From positions 16,949,001 to 17,013,000 of the forward strand of contig JAWQUS010000016.1 in the NCBI GenBank assembly GCA_036365455.1: a stretch of 64,000 nucleotides of DNA. The letters run 5' to 3'. Below are positions 10,019-21,014 of this stretch, piece by piece (positions within the stretch are counted from its first letter, which is position 1; each line of letters starts with the position of its first letter). Below the pieces are notes generated by a model, which was not told the origin of the DNA, searched no databases, and saw only the letters and a list, made by a program, of their open reading frames with translations. Position numbers and translations under genes: made by a program. This stretch comes from Macrosoma leucophasiata. Taxonomy: Eukaryota; Arthropoda; Insecta; Lepidoptera; Hedylidae.

Positions 10019-10110
10019 GAAGAGCGGCTGGACTAGATTCCCAGTAGGTCGCGAGTTCGAGTCTCGCCTGAAGTCAAATTTTTCTTTCCATTTTTCTTTA
10101 AAAATAAAAT
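10019..10110 (+). repeat. Inverted partial tRNA-like unit
   Basis: At about 10018 the array flips strand: the AAAGAAAAATGGAAAGA tail of unit 3 is joined directly to the 3' two thirds of the tRNA-like core in plus orientation (10021-10075), then to the complementary tail. The tail on both sides makes a foldback of about 20 bp arms. Confidence 0.75.
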
Positions 10111-10167
10111 TAATTTATTTAGTTATCACCTTTTTAATATAAGAAAATGGCAAACTAGCAACATCAT

Positions 10168-10275
10168 AATTTCCTCCAAAAGACGTCCACGGCTGGTCAA
10201 AATAGTCCTGGGCCAAGCTTAAACAGCGATAGCGACTTTCACCATGTCATCGGTCCACCTTGTGAGAGTCCGCAC
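10168..10275 (-). repeat. Diverged RTE tail fragment
   Basis: Matches the RTE 3' region with many changes: AAGACGTCCACGGCTGGTCA, GTCCTGGGCC, CAGCGATAGCGACTTTCACC and CGGTCCACCTTGTG are in order. Confidence 0.6.
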
Positions 10276-12284
10276 CAAGCTTCATGGGTCCTGACTTTCC
10301 CAAAATCAAACTCGAAGGTGGAAATTCATACAAAAAGGATCAATAACATACGTTTGCAAGTCATACATCCCTTTCCTACATCAATGTTGCCGCCGACTTC
10401 CCCCAATCTTTGTCTATGACCCACCAAATCGCCCAATTCCAGTTCATCTATGTCCAAACTTACCTTAGTAAAACCTACCCTCAGCGTAACGGATTTACGG
10501 AGCCATTACCATTTGGCGGCTGATAGTTTCTCAACATTCATTATGTCGGGTCCCCATTTAATATTCTCCCACGGAACCGCACATTATTTGTGACAATTAT
10601 TGACTTATTTATATAAATTTATGAGCAAGCCAAGTTTCTTAAGTAGTAATAATATAAAGCCTGACGACGACTACGCCTTCTATAGGTACTGCGACCTATA
10701 GTTCTATCGATGGGTTGGCTGCAAGAGTTTTTCTATGTATACTTAAGTGGGATAGGGTCAAATTAAAATTACACCCGTAGGTTGACAGTATAACTCGATC
10801 ATTTTTGATTTTGTGTTGGCCTCTCGTATCCACTTTTCCGTCAAAACATTAGGCTGAAGCGTCCTTTGCACTCGCTGATTGCCCGGTGAAGTGGAATACG
10901 GCCGTCTTGAGACAAGCCATCTACATACGTCCAATTAAAAAGAACAAAAGAAACGCAAAAACCGGTCAAGCTAAGTGATTGATCTGCCACTAGATGGACC
11001 ATATAGAAATATAGATAAATGGCACTGCAAATGATTTTATAGTTTTGAGCAGCTTGCTTCTCTTAACTATTTTAAGCGTATACACCTCTCCGTCTTCCTT
11101 CAACAAATCATTTATTATCTGAGTCGAAATTGCCAATCTTCGATACTAAACACAAGATTGCAGAACATAGTGTTGCATATTACATACCAATTGGTATCGT
11201 TTCTATTTACGATCCCTTGCGGATTTACCTCACACCGAAGTGTATTGTAAGGTTTTTTTTAAATCCAGCATTGAACATCAGCAGACCTACAAACCAGGTC
11301 TCATGGCGCTACTACCTACACCAAGAAACACTAATACAAAAAAATGTTAAAGTTGGACAGACAATTATAAATTTCGGGAGCTCGCTAAGTGAAATCCCTA
11401 GTTTATATAAGCTACTCCAGTGAATGCATTTTTCACAGGGCCCTTGGAGGAAAAGCAAGCATTTTTCATGTACGAAGATTTGCATTCGAGACAAACCTCA
11501 GTAGTTAGTACCTAATGCCTTGATAAAAACAAATTGTATATTATATGTTATTTCTTATGCGTTAAATAATTTAAAAAAAAAAAAGTATTTAAAATGTTTT
11601 AAAAAATAGATTGATAATGGTGTTATATACAGCTATCCAATGAAAACTGTGCAGCTTGGCCCGAGCGTTTCGAAAAGGGTAGGTACATATAAATAAAAGA
11701 TTGGATTACATCAAACTCTCCCTAACTTTCGAAAACACTTGCTGTACCGAAAATGTCTTTTAAAGTCGACATTCACTATCCAAGGAAGCTCCTTTAAAAC
11801 GAGATTGTGAATTAGGAATAAATTTGGGTTTGATTAAAACCATTCTATTCGGAAGAGCTTTTGGTACGAACGTTGTTTTCAATATTTAGTCAAATCAAGG
11901 AAATGAAGGAATTGGATTGCAATTTGACTTTCTGAAAATATATTCTACTGATTTACATTTTAAAAGATGGCCTACTTTATATTCTGGAGTCATATCATAA
12001 ATTTGACTGTATTTATTATTACAAATTGACAAAGAGCGAGTCGGACTCGGATTCTGAAACGATAATCATTATCAGATTTCCTATGGTACCTGAAATATAA
12101 CTTCGTAAAGATTTATCTGTAATCTTGTATCATATTATTTCACAAAATATCCTAGTTAAAAAAGTTCGTTTATAACATCTACAGAAAAAAAGGAAAAATT
12201 GAAATGTCTTTAAGCTGAACAAACAGTTTTATATCTCAATTGTAATAAAAAGATATAACTAAAAAAAAATATATATATATATAT
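10276..12284. other. 2 kb with no recognised gene
   Basis: AT-rich DNA with scattered short open frames. The longest (11130-11423, plus, 97 codons) has no motif or splice context to support it. An (AT)n run lies at 12270-12284. Confidence 0.4.
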
Positions 12285-12377
12285 GAGTTGCGTGAGGGAT
12301 TTGAACCCTCGTGAGCTCCCTCCTAGCTCCTGAGCGGTTCACTTAAATTAGGCGGTCTGCCGCTGAGCTAACGAGTC
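12285..12377 (-). tRNA. tRNA-like sequence, second type (diverged)
   Basis: Minus strand begins GACTCGTTAGCTCAGCGGCAGA and ends with the T arm GAGGGTTCAAATCCCTC. The acceptor 3' side is changed (ACGCAACTC rather than ACGAGTC), and about 15 extra bases lie in the anticodon/variable region. Boxes A and B are kept. It belongs with 13494-13575 and 17192-17269. Confidence 0.35.
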
Positions 12378-12725
12378 GATGACTAAAACTATAAAACAGA
12401 CCAATATAACCACTCTTGTTTATAAAACAAGTGGAAGTAGATTACGCATCGTAATGATTCATTGCAATAGAAATAAATTACTTGCGCGGTTCACAATAAG
12501 GATGTTCAAAAAATGTATCCCTCCAAAAACCATATGACTAGCATTATCAAAAAGTTATCAGACCTTATGTAGAGCATCTTCACAAACTCTATATCTAAGT
12601 CGAATTTCGTAGCTTAGCCGTTTTTGAGCGTAAAGTGATAAATGAATCCACTGTTCATGTAAGGGCATGAAAAGTTTGAGACGACTTTCTCTACATGAGA
12701 TCTGATAAAATTGATGAGAGTTTTT

Positions 12726-12826
12726 TTTATGTAATGAAGTTGGCAAACAAGCATGCAGTTCACATTAATGTTAAGTGATGACTGCAGCCTAAAGACACCT
12801 ACACAAAGACCAGAGGTGAAAATATA
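12726..12826 (+). repeat. Family A repeat, 5' fragment
   Basis: T run then TATGTAATGAAGTTGGCAAA through ACACAAAGACCAGAGG, after which it stops and a second copy begins at once. Confidence 0.8.
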
Positions 12827-12827
12827 G

Positions 12828-13158
12828 TTTTTTTTTATTTAATGGAAGTGGCAAACACGCATGCAGTTCACATTGATTTTAAGTGATGATTGCAACCTGT
12901 AGACACCCACACAAAGACCAAGGTGGTAGAGCTCCAGTGACGGAGCTCGAGGGCGTAGGCAAAAAGGCGTCAATGCAGATGCGTTACCACTCCTAAGGCC
13001 TAAGGTGTTATGCCTCTGTGCCGGAAATTACGGGGCCGTACATTACCACCTGACCGGAACACAATAGTGCTGAACACTACCATTTAGTGGCAAGTATATT
13101 AGTTAATGCGGTGGTGCCTACGCCCGCGAGCTCCGTCACTGGAGCTCTACCACCAGTA
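12828..13158 (+). repeat. Family A repeat with an inverted internal piece
   Basis: Plus-oriented copy, but at about 12922-12960 it contains the family's opposite end in reverse orientation (GGTGGTAGAGCTCCAGTGAC, GGAGCTCGAGGGCGTAGGCA) before resuming at CAATGCAGATGCGTTACC. The copy was rearranged during or after insertion. Confidence 0.8.
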
Positions 13159-13493
13159 GTTCATATTGATGTTTGGTGATTCTTTTCATATAAAAGGAAT
13201 GTACTTAAAAGCTGATGGTCACCGCTGAAGTCATATCGCGTTCAGGAATTGACAACGAGCTGCAAGCAGAGCTCTTATGGCCCCAGTTTTGATGACTGCA
13301 GATGACTGCAGCCTTAAAATTGGGACTTGGGAAGGTGGACTGGCTTCAACCGGGAAGTTAGACACCAAAATACAATATGTTTGGGACTTCTTTCTAGTCC
13401 CAAAAAAAATATCTGCGTGAATTATCGGCATATTTTATGAAAATAATATAAAAATAGTTTCATTAAAATTACAAAAGTGTAAAAATGTAACTT

Positions 13494-13575
13494 GACTCGT
13501 GAGGGATTTGAACCCCCGACCTCCTCTATGAATTTTTCTGTTGGGTGGGTGCTCTAACCGCTGAGCTAACGAGTC
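13494..13575 (-). tRNA. tRNA-like sequence, second type
   Basis: Minus strand: acceptor GACTCGT/ACGAGTC pairs perfectly over 7 bp, D arm GCTC-AGCGGTTA-GAGC, T loop GTTCAAATC with one stem mismatch. Box A TTAGCTCAGCGG and box B GGTTCAAATCC are good. The part between the D and T arms is about 10 bases too long for a standard anticodon arm, which could be a small intron or decay. No anticodon is assigned. Confidence 0.4.
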
Positions 13576-14816
13576 GATATCTCGACAAACGATATTTGTA
13601 ATCATAATGTGTATTTGATTTAATTGTAGTTGTACACCTATTGTTATCATTTTAATTTATATGAATGTGTGATTATGTGTGTATGTTGACATCAAGTTGC
13701 TTTAGGGAGAGAGCGTGGAGTGTCAAATATACACACATTCCGTGCCTTTTCTACATCCATCACTCTCTTCATACATGTACGCCGATTCCGAAGACCCCTG
13801 TTTCTTGACCCTACATACAGACAATAAGTACTTACGTAAGTACTCGAAGGTTAGTAAAAAATTATGTCAAGAAACAACGTCCACTCTATTTCCATAAGAT
13901 ATACACCGTCGAATGCCGAACCATCTTCGATTTGCTGACGACTGTTGCGACATTATACTTAGTATTTTAAAAACAACCCAGAACATCTTCAAAGCATGCT
14001 CAGCCAACTTGAAAAAAAAATCTAAAGAAAACCAAATTGATAAAAACACCCATTGTAATGAATAGCGATATCATTGAATAAAGTTATCTTGGACAGATAA
14101 TACCGCCAACCTATGATACATCGAAAGTACCTATACAAAATAGAGTAAATAAAGCATGTGAACGATATTTGTATCTCAATAACAAAAAAATCCATACCGC
14201 CCGACAAAAAACTTTTGACATTTTTTTTCAGACGGCCAGAGAACCGCTCCGCCAGCGATTGTCTCATGTCAGCCTTGCATATACCTCAGGCCTCCGACAT
14301 ACATAAGTATTTGTAAGTGTCGGATGGCGCAGTGAAATGGCATGCGGCAGTTTTATTCTCTCGGGTTCCATTACCTTCCCACGTTGAACATGCAACACAT
14401 TCCGAATTCCATCCTGATGGACCTACTGACATTGTCAGACCTTCAGTAGTTTCGCCAGTTGTGAATAATCAGAACCGAACTATTTCAAGTCATCCATGCA
14501 CAGAATCGGAATTCATTTATTCATTTAGGGTGACAAGCACCGCTTCTGACAAGTCGAAAATAAACAAAATAAATTAAGGTTAACAACAAATTGATATACA
14601 TGTCAAATTACAAATTAGAAAAATTATAAGGGAGAATATCACTAACATAAAACTAAATACAACAGGTGATATAGGTATCAACTGACCCTCTCTACGGAAC
14701 TGATAGCGTATTATTATTATACACGGATGACTCACTATCGGCTACCAATTTAAATCCAATGTAATAATATAAACAGGAAAATCATATTTTTGATATACAT
14801 ATTTTTGAACAACATA
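13576..14816. other. No gene recognised
   Basis: AT-rich sequence. An 86-codon frame at 14317-14577 (plus) has no recognisable domain. Confidence 0.4.
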
Positions 14817-14819
14817 TTT

Positions 14820-15105
14820 TTTACGTAATAGAAGTGGCAATCAAGCATGCGGTTCACATTGATGTTAAGAGATGACTGCAGCCTATAGACACCCATACAA
14901 ATACCAGAGGTCAAAATGCAGATGCGTTACCACTTCTGAGGCCTAAGGTGTTATGCCTCTGTGCCGGAAATTACAGGGCCGTACATTACCACCAGACCGG
15001 AACAAAATAGTGCTGAACACTACCATTTAGCGGCAAGTATATTAGGTAATGCGGTGGTGCCTATGCCCGCGAGCTCCGTCACTAGAGCTCTACCACCAGT
15101 AAAAA
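14820..15105 (+). repeat. Family A repeat, copy with inverted fragment beyond it
   Basis: Near-complete family A copy. Six bases after its end, at 15112-15170, the same end of the family recurs in minus orientation (ACTGTTGGTAGAG, CTCGAGGGCGTAG, CACCACCGCGTTA), making a head-to-head arrangement. Confidence 0.85.
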
Positions 15106-15176
15106 CGGACTTTTTTTACTGTTGGTAGAGTGCCAGTGTACGAACTCGAGGGCGTAGTCACCACCGCGTTACATAC

Positions 15177-15327
15177 TTACCCCCTTATTCATAAACGTAT
15201 ATTAGCTACGTTTTAGTTATAGAATGCTTTGTCTTTGTCAGTTGCATTTTAAAATGTACAGGAAAGAAAAAGACAAGGGAGAGATTAGCAAAACTTTAGC
15301 TAAAATACGTTTATAAATAAAGGGGTT
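15177..15327. mobile_element. ~150-bp MITE (family C)
   Basis: Terminal inverted repeats CCCCTTATTCATAAACGTAT and its diverged complement (ATACGTTTATAAATAAAGGGG). Internal hallmarks: GAATGCTTTGTCTTTGTCAG and AGAAAAAGACAAGGGAGAGA. The same structure is at 23854-24232, 40221-40368 and, decayed, 25026-25154. Confidence 0.8.
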
Positions 15328-15365
15328 AATCTATTTGCAGTCGGTTTTTTTTTTACTTTATTAGG

Positions 15366-15560
15366 TACTAGCTATTGCCCGCGGCTTCGCCCGCGTGGAT
15401 GTCGTTTTATAAATAACTAAGTAGCCAATGTTCTTTCTCAAAGTCAGCTCTATCTCTGTACCCAAAATTTCATTAAAATCGGTTCGGTCGTTTGGACGTG
15501 AAAAGGTAACAGACAGACAGAGTTACTTTCGCATTTATACTCGTAATATTATATAGTAGG
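15366..15560. repeat. Retroelement tail repeat
   Basis: Begins TAGCTATTGCCCGCGGCTTC, continues with ATTTCATTAAAATCGGTTCG, a CAGACAGACAG run and ends TATTATATAGTAGGG. This layout is typical of degraded LINE tails abundant in Lepidoptera. Confidence 0.5.
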
Positions 15561-16009
15561 GAAGTAGGGATATTCTCTTACTTTTCAAGAGGGTTTCATC
15601 CTGTTCATTTTTTAACATTTTACCATTATTGGCAATTAATCACCACAATATCACCATTTTTAATTGAGTGACACAATCTCGATATTTATAGAAAAACTGA
15701 TAAAACGGTAGGTATAAACCTACGCATCGTACTTCTATCGTCGATGAACCTACGCAAACGTAGCTTCCTACGCTACCGTAAGGAGCCACGAGTGTACCTT
15801 CAAAGTAATTAAACTATCACAACACAAATTACACATTTAATCAATCAATTTTTAGGGTTCCTTAGACTACAGGGAACACTTATAACAATAATAATTATTA
15901 TTATAGTTTCGCCATGTCCATTCGTTCATTCGTCTGACAAAATCTTAGAGCAGCTTTCTAGCATTAATAGTATCTGACACTATTAGATTAACACGTTTGT
16001 TTTCTTTAG
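15561..16009. other. No gene recognised
   Basis: Holds a diverged block (AGGGTTCCTTAGACTACAGG to about 15960) that is related to 23355-23470 and 51655-51810, and otherwise AT-rich sequence. Confidence 0.4.
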
Positions 16010-16300
16010 ACTTTTTTTTTATGTTATGGAAGTGGCAAACAAGCATGCAGTTCACATTGATGTTAAGTGATGACTGCAGCCTATAGACACCCACATGAAG
16101 ACCAAGGCCAAAATGCAGATGCGTCACCACTCCTGAGGCCTAAGGTGTTATGCCTCTATGCCGGAAATTACAGGGCCGTACATTACCACCTGACCGGAAC
16201 ACGATAGTGCTGAACACTACCATTTAGCGGCAAGTAAATTCGGTAATGCGGTGGTGCCTACGCCCGCGAGCTCCGTCACTGGAGCTCTACCACCAGTAAA
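16010..16300 (+). repeat. Family A repeat, near full length
   Basis: T run, then TATGTTATGGAAGTGG and all family landmarks to GAGCTCTACCACCAGTAAA. Confidence 0.9.
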
Positions 16301-16419
16301 AAGCTATTAGTACTAGAAAGCTGCAATATAATTGACACGAATATAATATGTAGATACATAATAATAGAGTAAGATCTCAGGGCCGCCAGACCTTACTTAT
16401 TTTTGAGGTGACTTAGCCG

Positions 16420-16563
16420 GGGTTGCACCAAAATATATTTGTTAAAGTTAAAGCTCTTGTAACATTTAACATCCTTCTCCTACTTAAAGAAATATATGAA
16501 AGTAAGAGAAGGACATGAAATGTTACAATAAATTTAACTTTAACAAATATCTTGGTGCAACCC
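16420..16563. mobile_element. 144-bp foldback MITE (family D)
   Basis: Ends in GGGTTGCACCAAAATATATT and the complement AATATCTTGGTGCAACCC. Arms continue through GTTAAAGTTAAA / TTTAACTTTAAC and an internal CTTCTCCTACTT / AAGTAAGAGAAGG pairing. Two more members lie next to each other at 57735-57982. Confidence 0.85.
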
Positions 16564-16716
16564 GAGCTTATTTTTTTTTCGAAATTGAAAGCACTTTGGA
16601 GGAATTACCGCCCACAAAAGCAGTCTGCCAATATATATATTTTTAATAACATTCTGTGTGACATAGATAAAACTCAGTGCTTAAATAATTTAACAAAAGG
16701 AAGTTATATTTTTATC

Positions 16717-16765
16717 TACCTTTACTACCTCTACTACCCTCTACTACCCTCTACTAACTTTACTA
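16717..16765 (+). repeat. Short minisatellite
   Basis: Four to five imperfect copies of CTCTACTACC within the MITE at 16370-16893. Confidence 0.7.
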
Positions 16766-17191
16766 CCCATAAACTAGTCAAGCTAGCGAGTAGGTATGCA
16801 TGCACACACTATTAAGCAAATAATATAGAAGTGTATCTTCCGTAAAACTCGTTACTTCAAAAATAAGTAAGGTCTGGCGGCCCTGGGATCTTATACCTAC
16901 TATAACTGTACTGTCAAAGTCGTAAAATAAAATATTGAAAAAAATAAATGTCGCGCACCCACGAAGTAGATAATAAATCTATGGCGCACCCGCTCTTTGC
17001 CTTGTCCAATAATAATTATTAATCTCCAATCCAATAATTTAACATTACATACAAAATTCGAACATTCTAGATTTTTTAAATAGGTAATAAATAAATTGCG
17101 AGTTAAGAAGTGGACTTATTTTTTGCACAAAAATATCGCCATGTGCTATGTAATTAATAAGAATAGTATTAAAAATGTGAAAAAGAAACGT

Positions 17192-17269
17192 GACTCGTGA
17201 GGGATTTGAACCCTCGACCTCCTCTATTATCAATTTAAATGGGTGCTCTAACCGCTGAGCTAACGAGCC
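17192..17269 (-). tRNA. tRNA-like sequence, second type
   Basis: Minus strand GGCTCGT...ACGAGTC acceptor with one wobble, D arm GCTC-AGCGGTTA-GAGC, T arm GAGGG-TTCAAAT-CCCTC fully paired. Boxes A and B are intact. As in the relative at 13494-13575, the segment between D and T arms is longer than standard and poorly paired. Confidence 0.4.
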
Positions 17270-17630
17270 GTTAGAGAACGGGTCGAAAATACAACTTCCA
17301 TCTTGCACCCGCGCCTTATCAAATATATAAAAGGAAGAAAAAACTACGTAGAATCATGGAAAAATAACTCAAAAAATAATTTCTAAATTCGGAAATATTA
17401 ATTTCATGTAATTTTTTTTATGACGACAATGTAGCAACATATTATTGTCATACAATTATTATAAGTGATAATTAAGATAATTTTAAGAAAACAGCCATGT
17501 ACCGTAAAATCCCTTTCAAATTGATGGCCAACGAGATACAGAATACCCCTGCTGGTCCATACATCACCGACTTAAGTAGGTATCTTCAAAGAAGTTTCGA
17601 TTTTACAAAACCATTGCAAATTAGACTTTA

Positions 17631-17775
17631 TCTTAACTTAGATAAGGCTTCCGCCGCCCCTCGCAGCTGCCAGATGTTGACGACCTTGTGAAGCTCACGG
17701 GCAATCGCTAGATAAAGACAGGACCGTTCGTTGTGGCAATCTCTAGAGGATGCTTTTGAAGCATAGATCACAGTC
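17631..17775 (+). repeat. Diverged RTE tail fragment, plus orientation
   Basis: Contains GACGACCTTGTGAAG, CGGGCAATCGCTAG, GGACCGTTCGTTGTGGCAAT and TAGAGGATGC, the reverse complement of the RTE 3' region found at 31574-31700. Confidence 0.7.
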
Positions 17776-17816
17776 GATCATATCATCATTTCGTGATGGA
17801 TAAATGATATACAATC

Positions 17817-18172
17817 TGTCCATAAAATACGATAGCATACAGGGGGGTAGGGTCTCGATGAGCGTGACAAAATGTGATAGGGGGGAACGGGAGGTCTACG
17901 GCAACGTGACGTTCGCAGTTCTTTAAAATATTCGTTATAAAATATTATTATATTTACCTATTGATTTGTTGAAATTTTGTTTTAAAAACTAAATAAATCA
18001 TTTTAATACCTACTCAATATTACTGCACTATGATTGAAAATCATGCTCAGAGGCATGATAGTTTTTGTGACGTTATAAGGGGGGTCACAGATACTGTCAC
18101 ACAGCGTGACAATAGTTTAGTTATGAGGGGGTAAGAAAAAGGCTTATTTTAGCATCACGGTATGGACGGCCC
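17817..18172. mobile_element. ~356-bp G-run-rich element with short terminal inverted repeats
   Basis: Starts TGTCCATAAAATACG and ends CACGGTATGGACGGCC, so GTCCAT...ATGGAC are inverted. The interior alternates runs such as GGGGGGTAGGG and GGGGGGAACGGG with GTGACAAAATGTGA. No coding sequence was seen. Confidence 0.45.
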
Positions 18173-18270
18173 CACACCAATAAACGTAAAAAGAAGAAAC
18201 TTAGTAAAACAGATAAGTCAATAATTTTAATATTACACTATCAAATAATTTAATACTCATTCATCCGTCA

Positions 18271-18475
18271 TTAGTCATTTGACCGCCTGCCTTGACCTAT
18301 AAAGGGCGTATCGTAACGATCAAAGTATCTTCGGACGGTCCGGTCGCCGATCGAGTGTTGCCATACCGCATTCTCCAATTGTTCCACCATTTCCAACGTT
18401 TCTGTACTGATCCGAAGCTCGTGTGTTAGCCCGAAAAATGAGGACTGAGCCTCTTCTAACACGTCTGCTCTCTAA
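18271..18475 (-). CDS. Candidate terminal exon of an unrecognised gene
   Basis: Minus-strand open frame preceded by a plausible acceptor (TTTTAG before AGAGCAGACG) and ending in TGA-free sequence up to TAA-type termination after GQGRRSND. It encodes about 67 residues beginning RADVLEEAQ, with a helical, possibly coiled-coil stretch LRISTETLEMVEQLENAV and a basic/aromatic end (RTVRRYFDRYDTPF). An upstream open stretch ending in a CAG/GTAATT donor (about 18540) would join in frame (RLPRQLQ then RADVL). I do not recognise the family. It could also be transposon-derived. Confidence 0.3.
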
Positions 18476-18540
18476 AACAAAAGTAGGTAGGTATTATGGA
18501 GATGTAAAGAAAAAACTTTTGAAATTAAATTACCTGTAAC

Positions 18541-19402
18541 TGGCGCGGTAGTCGAGTTGTAGCAGGTCTCTTCTGCTACTGGGTTATTGGTAATGTGCGC
18601 AAATATGTCAACAATTTCACCAACTTTAACTAGGTAAAACGTACCTAACAGGCGGATCGTAGATGTTTGCAGTTGAAGAACAGCGCCTTACATAAGTAGG
18701 TAGGTACATATATCCAAATTCCTCTGATTTTTCATACTATCGGAGTTAGCGTGTGATTTTTGATCATGGATTAGATACCTGAGAAGCTGTGCAGCTAACA
18801 GAAAATCTTACGCTTTCTTTAATCCGTCAGCTCGCGAGAAAAATGGCTGGCGATCTCTCATGTCTTGACGGTTTAAACATTATTATTTCAGGCTATATTT
18901 TGATAAAAACCTCTACCTGCCTTCGAAGTTAGGTAGATCGGTACCTGATGATGGATCTTCAACTAACAAGAATACTAAATATTTTATTTTCATGATGTAG
19001 ACAGGTAGGTACGTATTTTTTCAAACCAGTAACATTGATTACAGACTTATTTCTCTCTTATCTTAAACAATTAAGTGCTAGATACATTATTGGACTGCAA
19101 AACGCATCGTAATCTCAGTGAGACACCGTCATCAGTCAAGGCGAAGGGGTCATAAAGTAGAATGAGTTAATTGCTCGCCTGCTCCGCCCTATTAACAAAT
19201 TAGTTGCGTCATCGCTCACGCGGACGGTTTGTGACGCCGGACTCCGTGGAATGTTTTGGTCGGAAATGTAGGCCTTTTATTAGAGATCAACTGAATATGG
19301 ATCTTGTGATTTTTTATCGCAAAATACTAGTTTCACCTAAGTAAGTCATTTCGTTAATAATGGACATGGACAATGGCACAGGACAATAGTAATTTTTTTT
19401 TT
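18541..19402. other. No gene recognised
   Basis: Apart from the possible upstream exon end near 18540-18600, nothing supported. Confidence 0.35.
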
Positions 19403-19650
19403 TTAGTATTATGGCATCGCTATTACGCATATTGCCAGTGTCAAGTAAAATGATATTTCATATATTCGCAAGTAGCGTAAAAGTAAGAGTCAGTCGGTCA
19501 ATTATAAGTCAGTCAGTCAGAGTCACAGTCAGTAATTCGAGTAAAGCGATGGCTACTTTACCAGAACATTTCAAATTAAGTTTTGGAGGCAAACTGAAAA
19601 GCCGCTGGGCACTGTAATAAGCCTATATCGAACAAAATACCACCAACTTT
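19403..19650 (+). repeat. Family E repeat, plus copy
   Basis: Blocks ATTATGGCATCGCTATTACG, ATATTGCCAGTGTCAAGTAA, GTAAAGCGATGGCTAC and AAGTTTTGGAGGCAAACTGA match 30430-30640 (plus) and 21480-21660 (minus). A 68-codon frame starting MASLLRILPVSSK lies within the repeat and is not conserved in the other copies, so I do not call it a gene. Confidence 0.75.
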
Positions 19651-20220
19651 ATTTAATAGTAGCTGTGCCCGCGACTTTGTCCACGTGAGAAAAAATATGA
19701 TTGTTCAGTATCTACCCGGACGAAGTTGTGGGCGCAGCTAGTATAAAAGTAGCCTAAGTTACTCCTTATTACATCAGCTATCTGCCAGTGAAAGTCCCGT
19801 CAAAACCGGAGACACTCAAATTCTATTTATTTGTATGTAGGTATGTATGTATGTATGGATGTATGGAGATAAAAGTAGCCTAAGTTACTCCTTATTACAT
19901 CAGCTACTTACCCGTGGAAGTTCCGTCAAAGTCGGATACACTCCAATTCTACTTATCTGTATGTAGGTATGCATGAATGGAGATAAAAGTAGCCTAAGTT
20001 ACTCCTTGTTACGTTAGCTATCTGCTAGTGAAAGTCCCGTCAAAATCGGTCCAGCCGTTCCCGAGATTAGCGGGAACAAACAGACAGACAGACAGACAAA
20101 TATTGTAAAAAATGTTGTTTTGGTATATGTACCGTGTATTCATACATATGCATTTAGTAAACAGCGGTTATTTTTATATTACAAACAGACACTCCAATTT
20201 TATTTATTTGTATAGATTTA
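19650..20220. repeat. Locally triplicated retroelement tail
   Basis: AAAAGTAGCCTAAGTTACTC recurs at 19745, 19871 and 19985 (spacings 126 and 114 bp), each followed by the CCCGTCAAA..CGG block and GTATGTAGGTATG. The last copy runs into a CAGACAGACAG run and AAAATGTTGTTTTGG. Confidence 0.7.
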
Positions 20221-20429
20221 TTATGGAAGGTAATACACAACACAACATAAGACCTAAAAATTCTGTAAAAATTTTAAGCGGTTACTTGCTGCCGTTATTG
20301 TCATGCAAAAAATAAACGAAAAAAAACACCTTTGCTGTATGCCCCCTCATTTTCATTTTCTTATTTTTAATTATTAATTTTATCTTTATAGCGGTAACAG
20401 AAATACATGATGTGTGAAAATGTTCGCTT

Positions 20430-20545
20430 TCTATCTATCACTTTTTATGAGAAACGGCCTGGTGACAGACAGACGGACAGCGATGGATTAATAATCCGTA
20501 GGGTCCGCTTTTACCTTTAAGTACGAAACCCCCTGAAAGATAGAA
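20430..20545. repeat. Retroelement tail repeat
   Basis: GAGAAACGGCCTGGTGACAG, ACGGACAGCGATGGATTAAT and TAGGGTCCGC match 48690-48790 in the same order. Confidence 0.55.
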
Positions 20546-20827
20546 ATATGATACAGAATAGCTTAAAAATATTCGATACGATTCTTTAAATTGACATAAC
20601 TTTTTTATTTCTGAACCGATTCACATGAAACAACACAAACTTACCACAATATATTAGTTAAAACAGCAAATCGAATAAGCCGTTTCTGAAATTAGTGTGC
20701 ACAAACACACAGACAAACAGACATTTTCCGGGATAAAAAGTACCCAGTGTTGTGCGCCAAAGGTTAAAGTATAATCATACCAAGTTTCATTGTAATCGGA
20801 CCGGTAGTTTTTATTTGATGCTTGAAC

Positions 20828-20859
20828 AAACAGACAGACAGACAGACAGACAGATAGAC

Positions 20860-20896
<37 letters not shown>
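20828..20896 (+). repeat. (CAGA)n microsatellite
   Basis: About 17 tetranucleotide units with two GATA-type interruptions. It sits at the end of a degraded retroelement tail. Confidence 0.9.
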
Positions 20897-20898
<2 letters not shown>

Positions 20899-21014
20899 AA
20901 ATTTTCTAATCACATATTTGGGTTCGGTATCGACCTAGTAACATCCCCTGGTATTTATTTTTTTCAATATTTTTAGTGTACAGAATTTGAACTTCTACAG
21001 TTTTATTATAAGTA

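Larger units (their letters stand above)
16370..16893. mobile_element. 524-bp MITE with ~43-bp terminal inverted repeats and a nested foldback
   Basis: Left end (16370-16412) contains TAAGATCTCAGGGCCGCCAG and ACCTTACTTATTTTTGAGG. The right end (16851-16893) is its near-exact complement. Inside the left half sits a separate foldback element (16420-16563). The outer element carries no coding sequence. Confidence 0.85.

Noticed and set aside
13435..13650. Frame containing SLAQRLEHPPN (and a similar one at 17045-17308)
   Set aside because: These are translations of the tRNA-like sequences, a well-known type of false protein.
14317..14577. 86-codon plus-strand frame
   Set aside because: No domain or plausible splice partner was found.
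19411..19617. 68-codon frame starting MASLLRILPVSSK
   Set aside because: It is inside a dispersed repeat whose other copies do not keep the frame.
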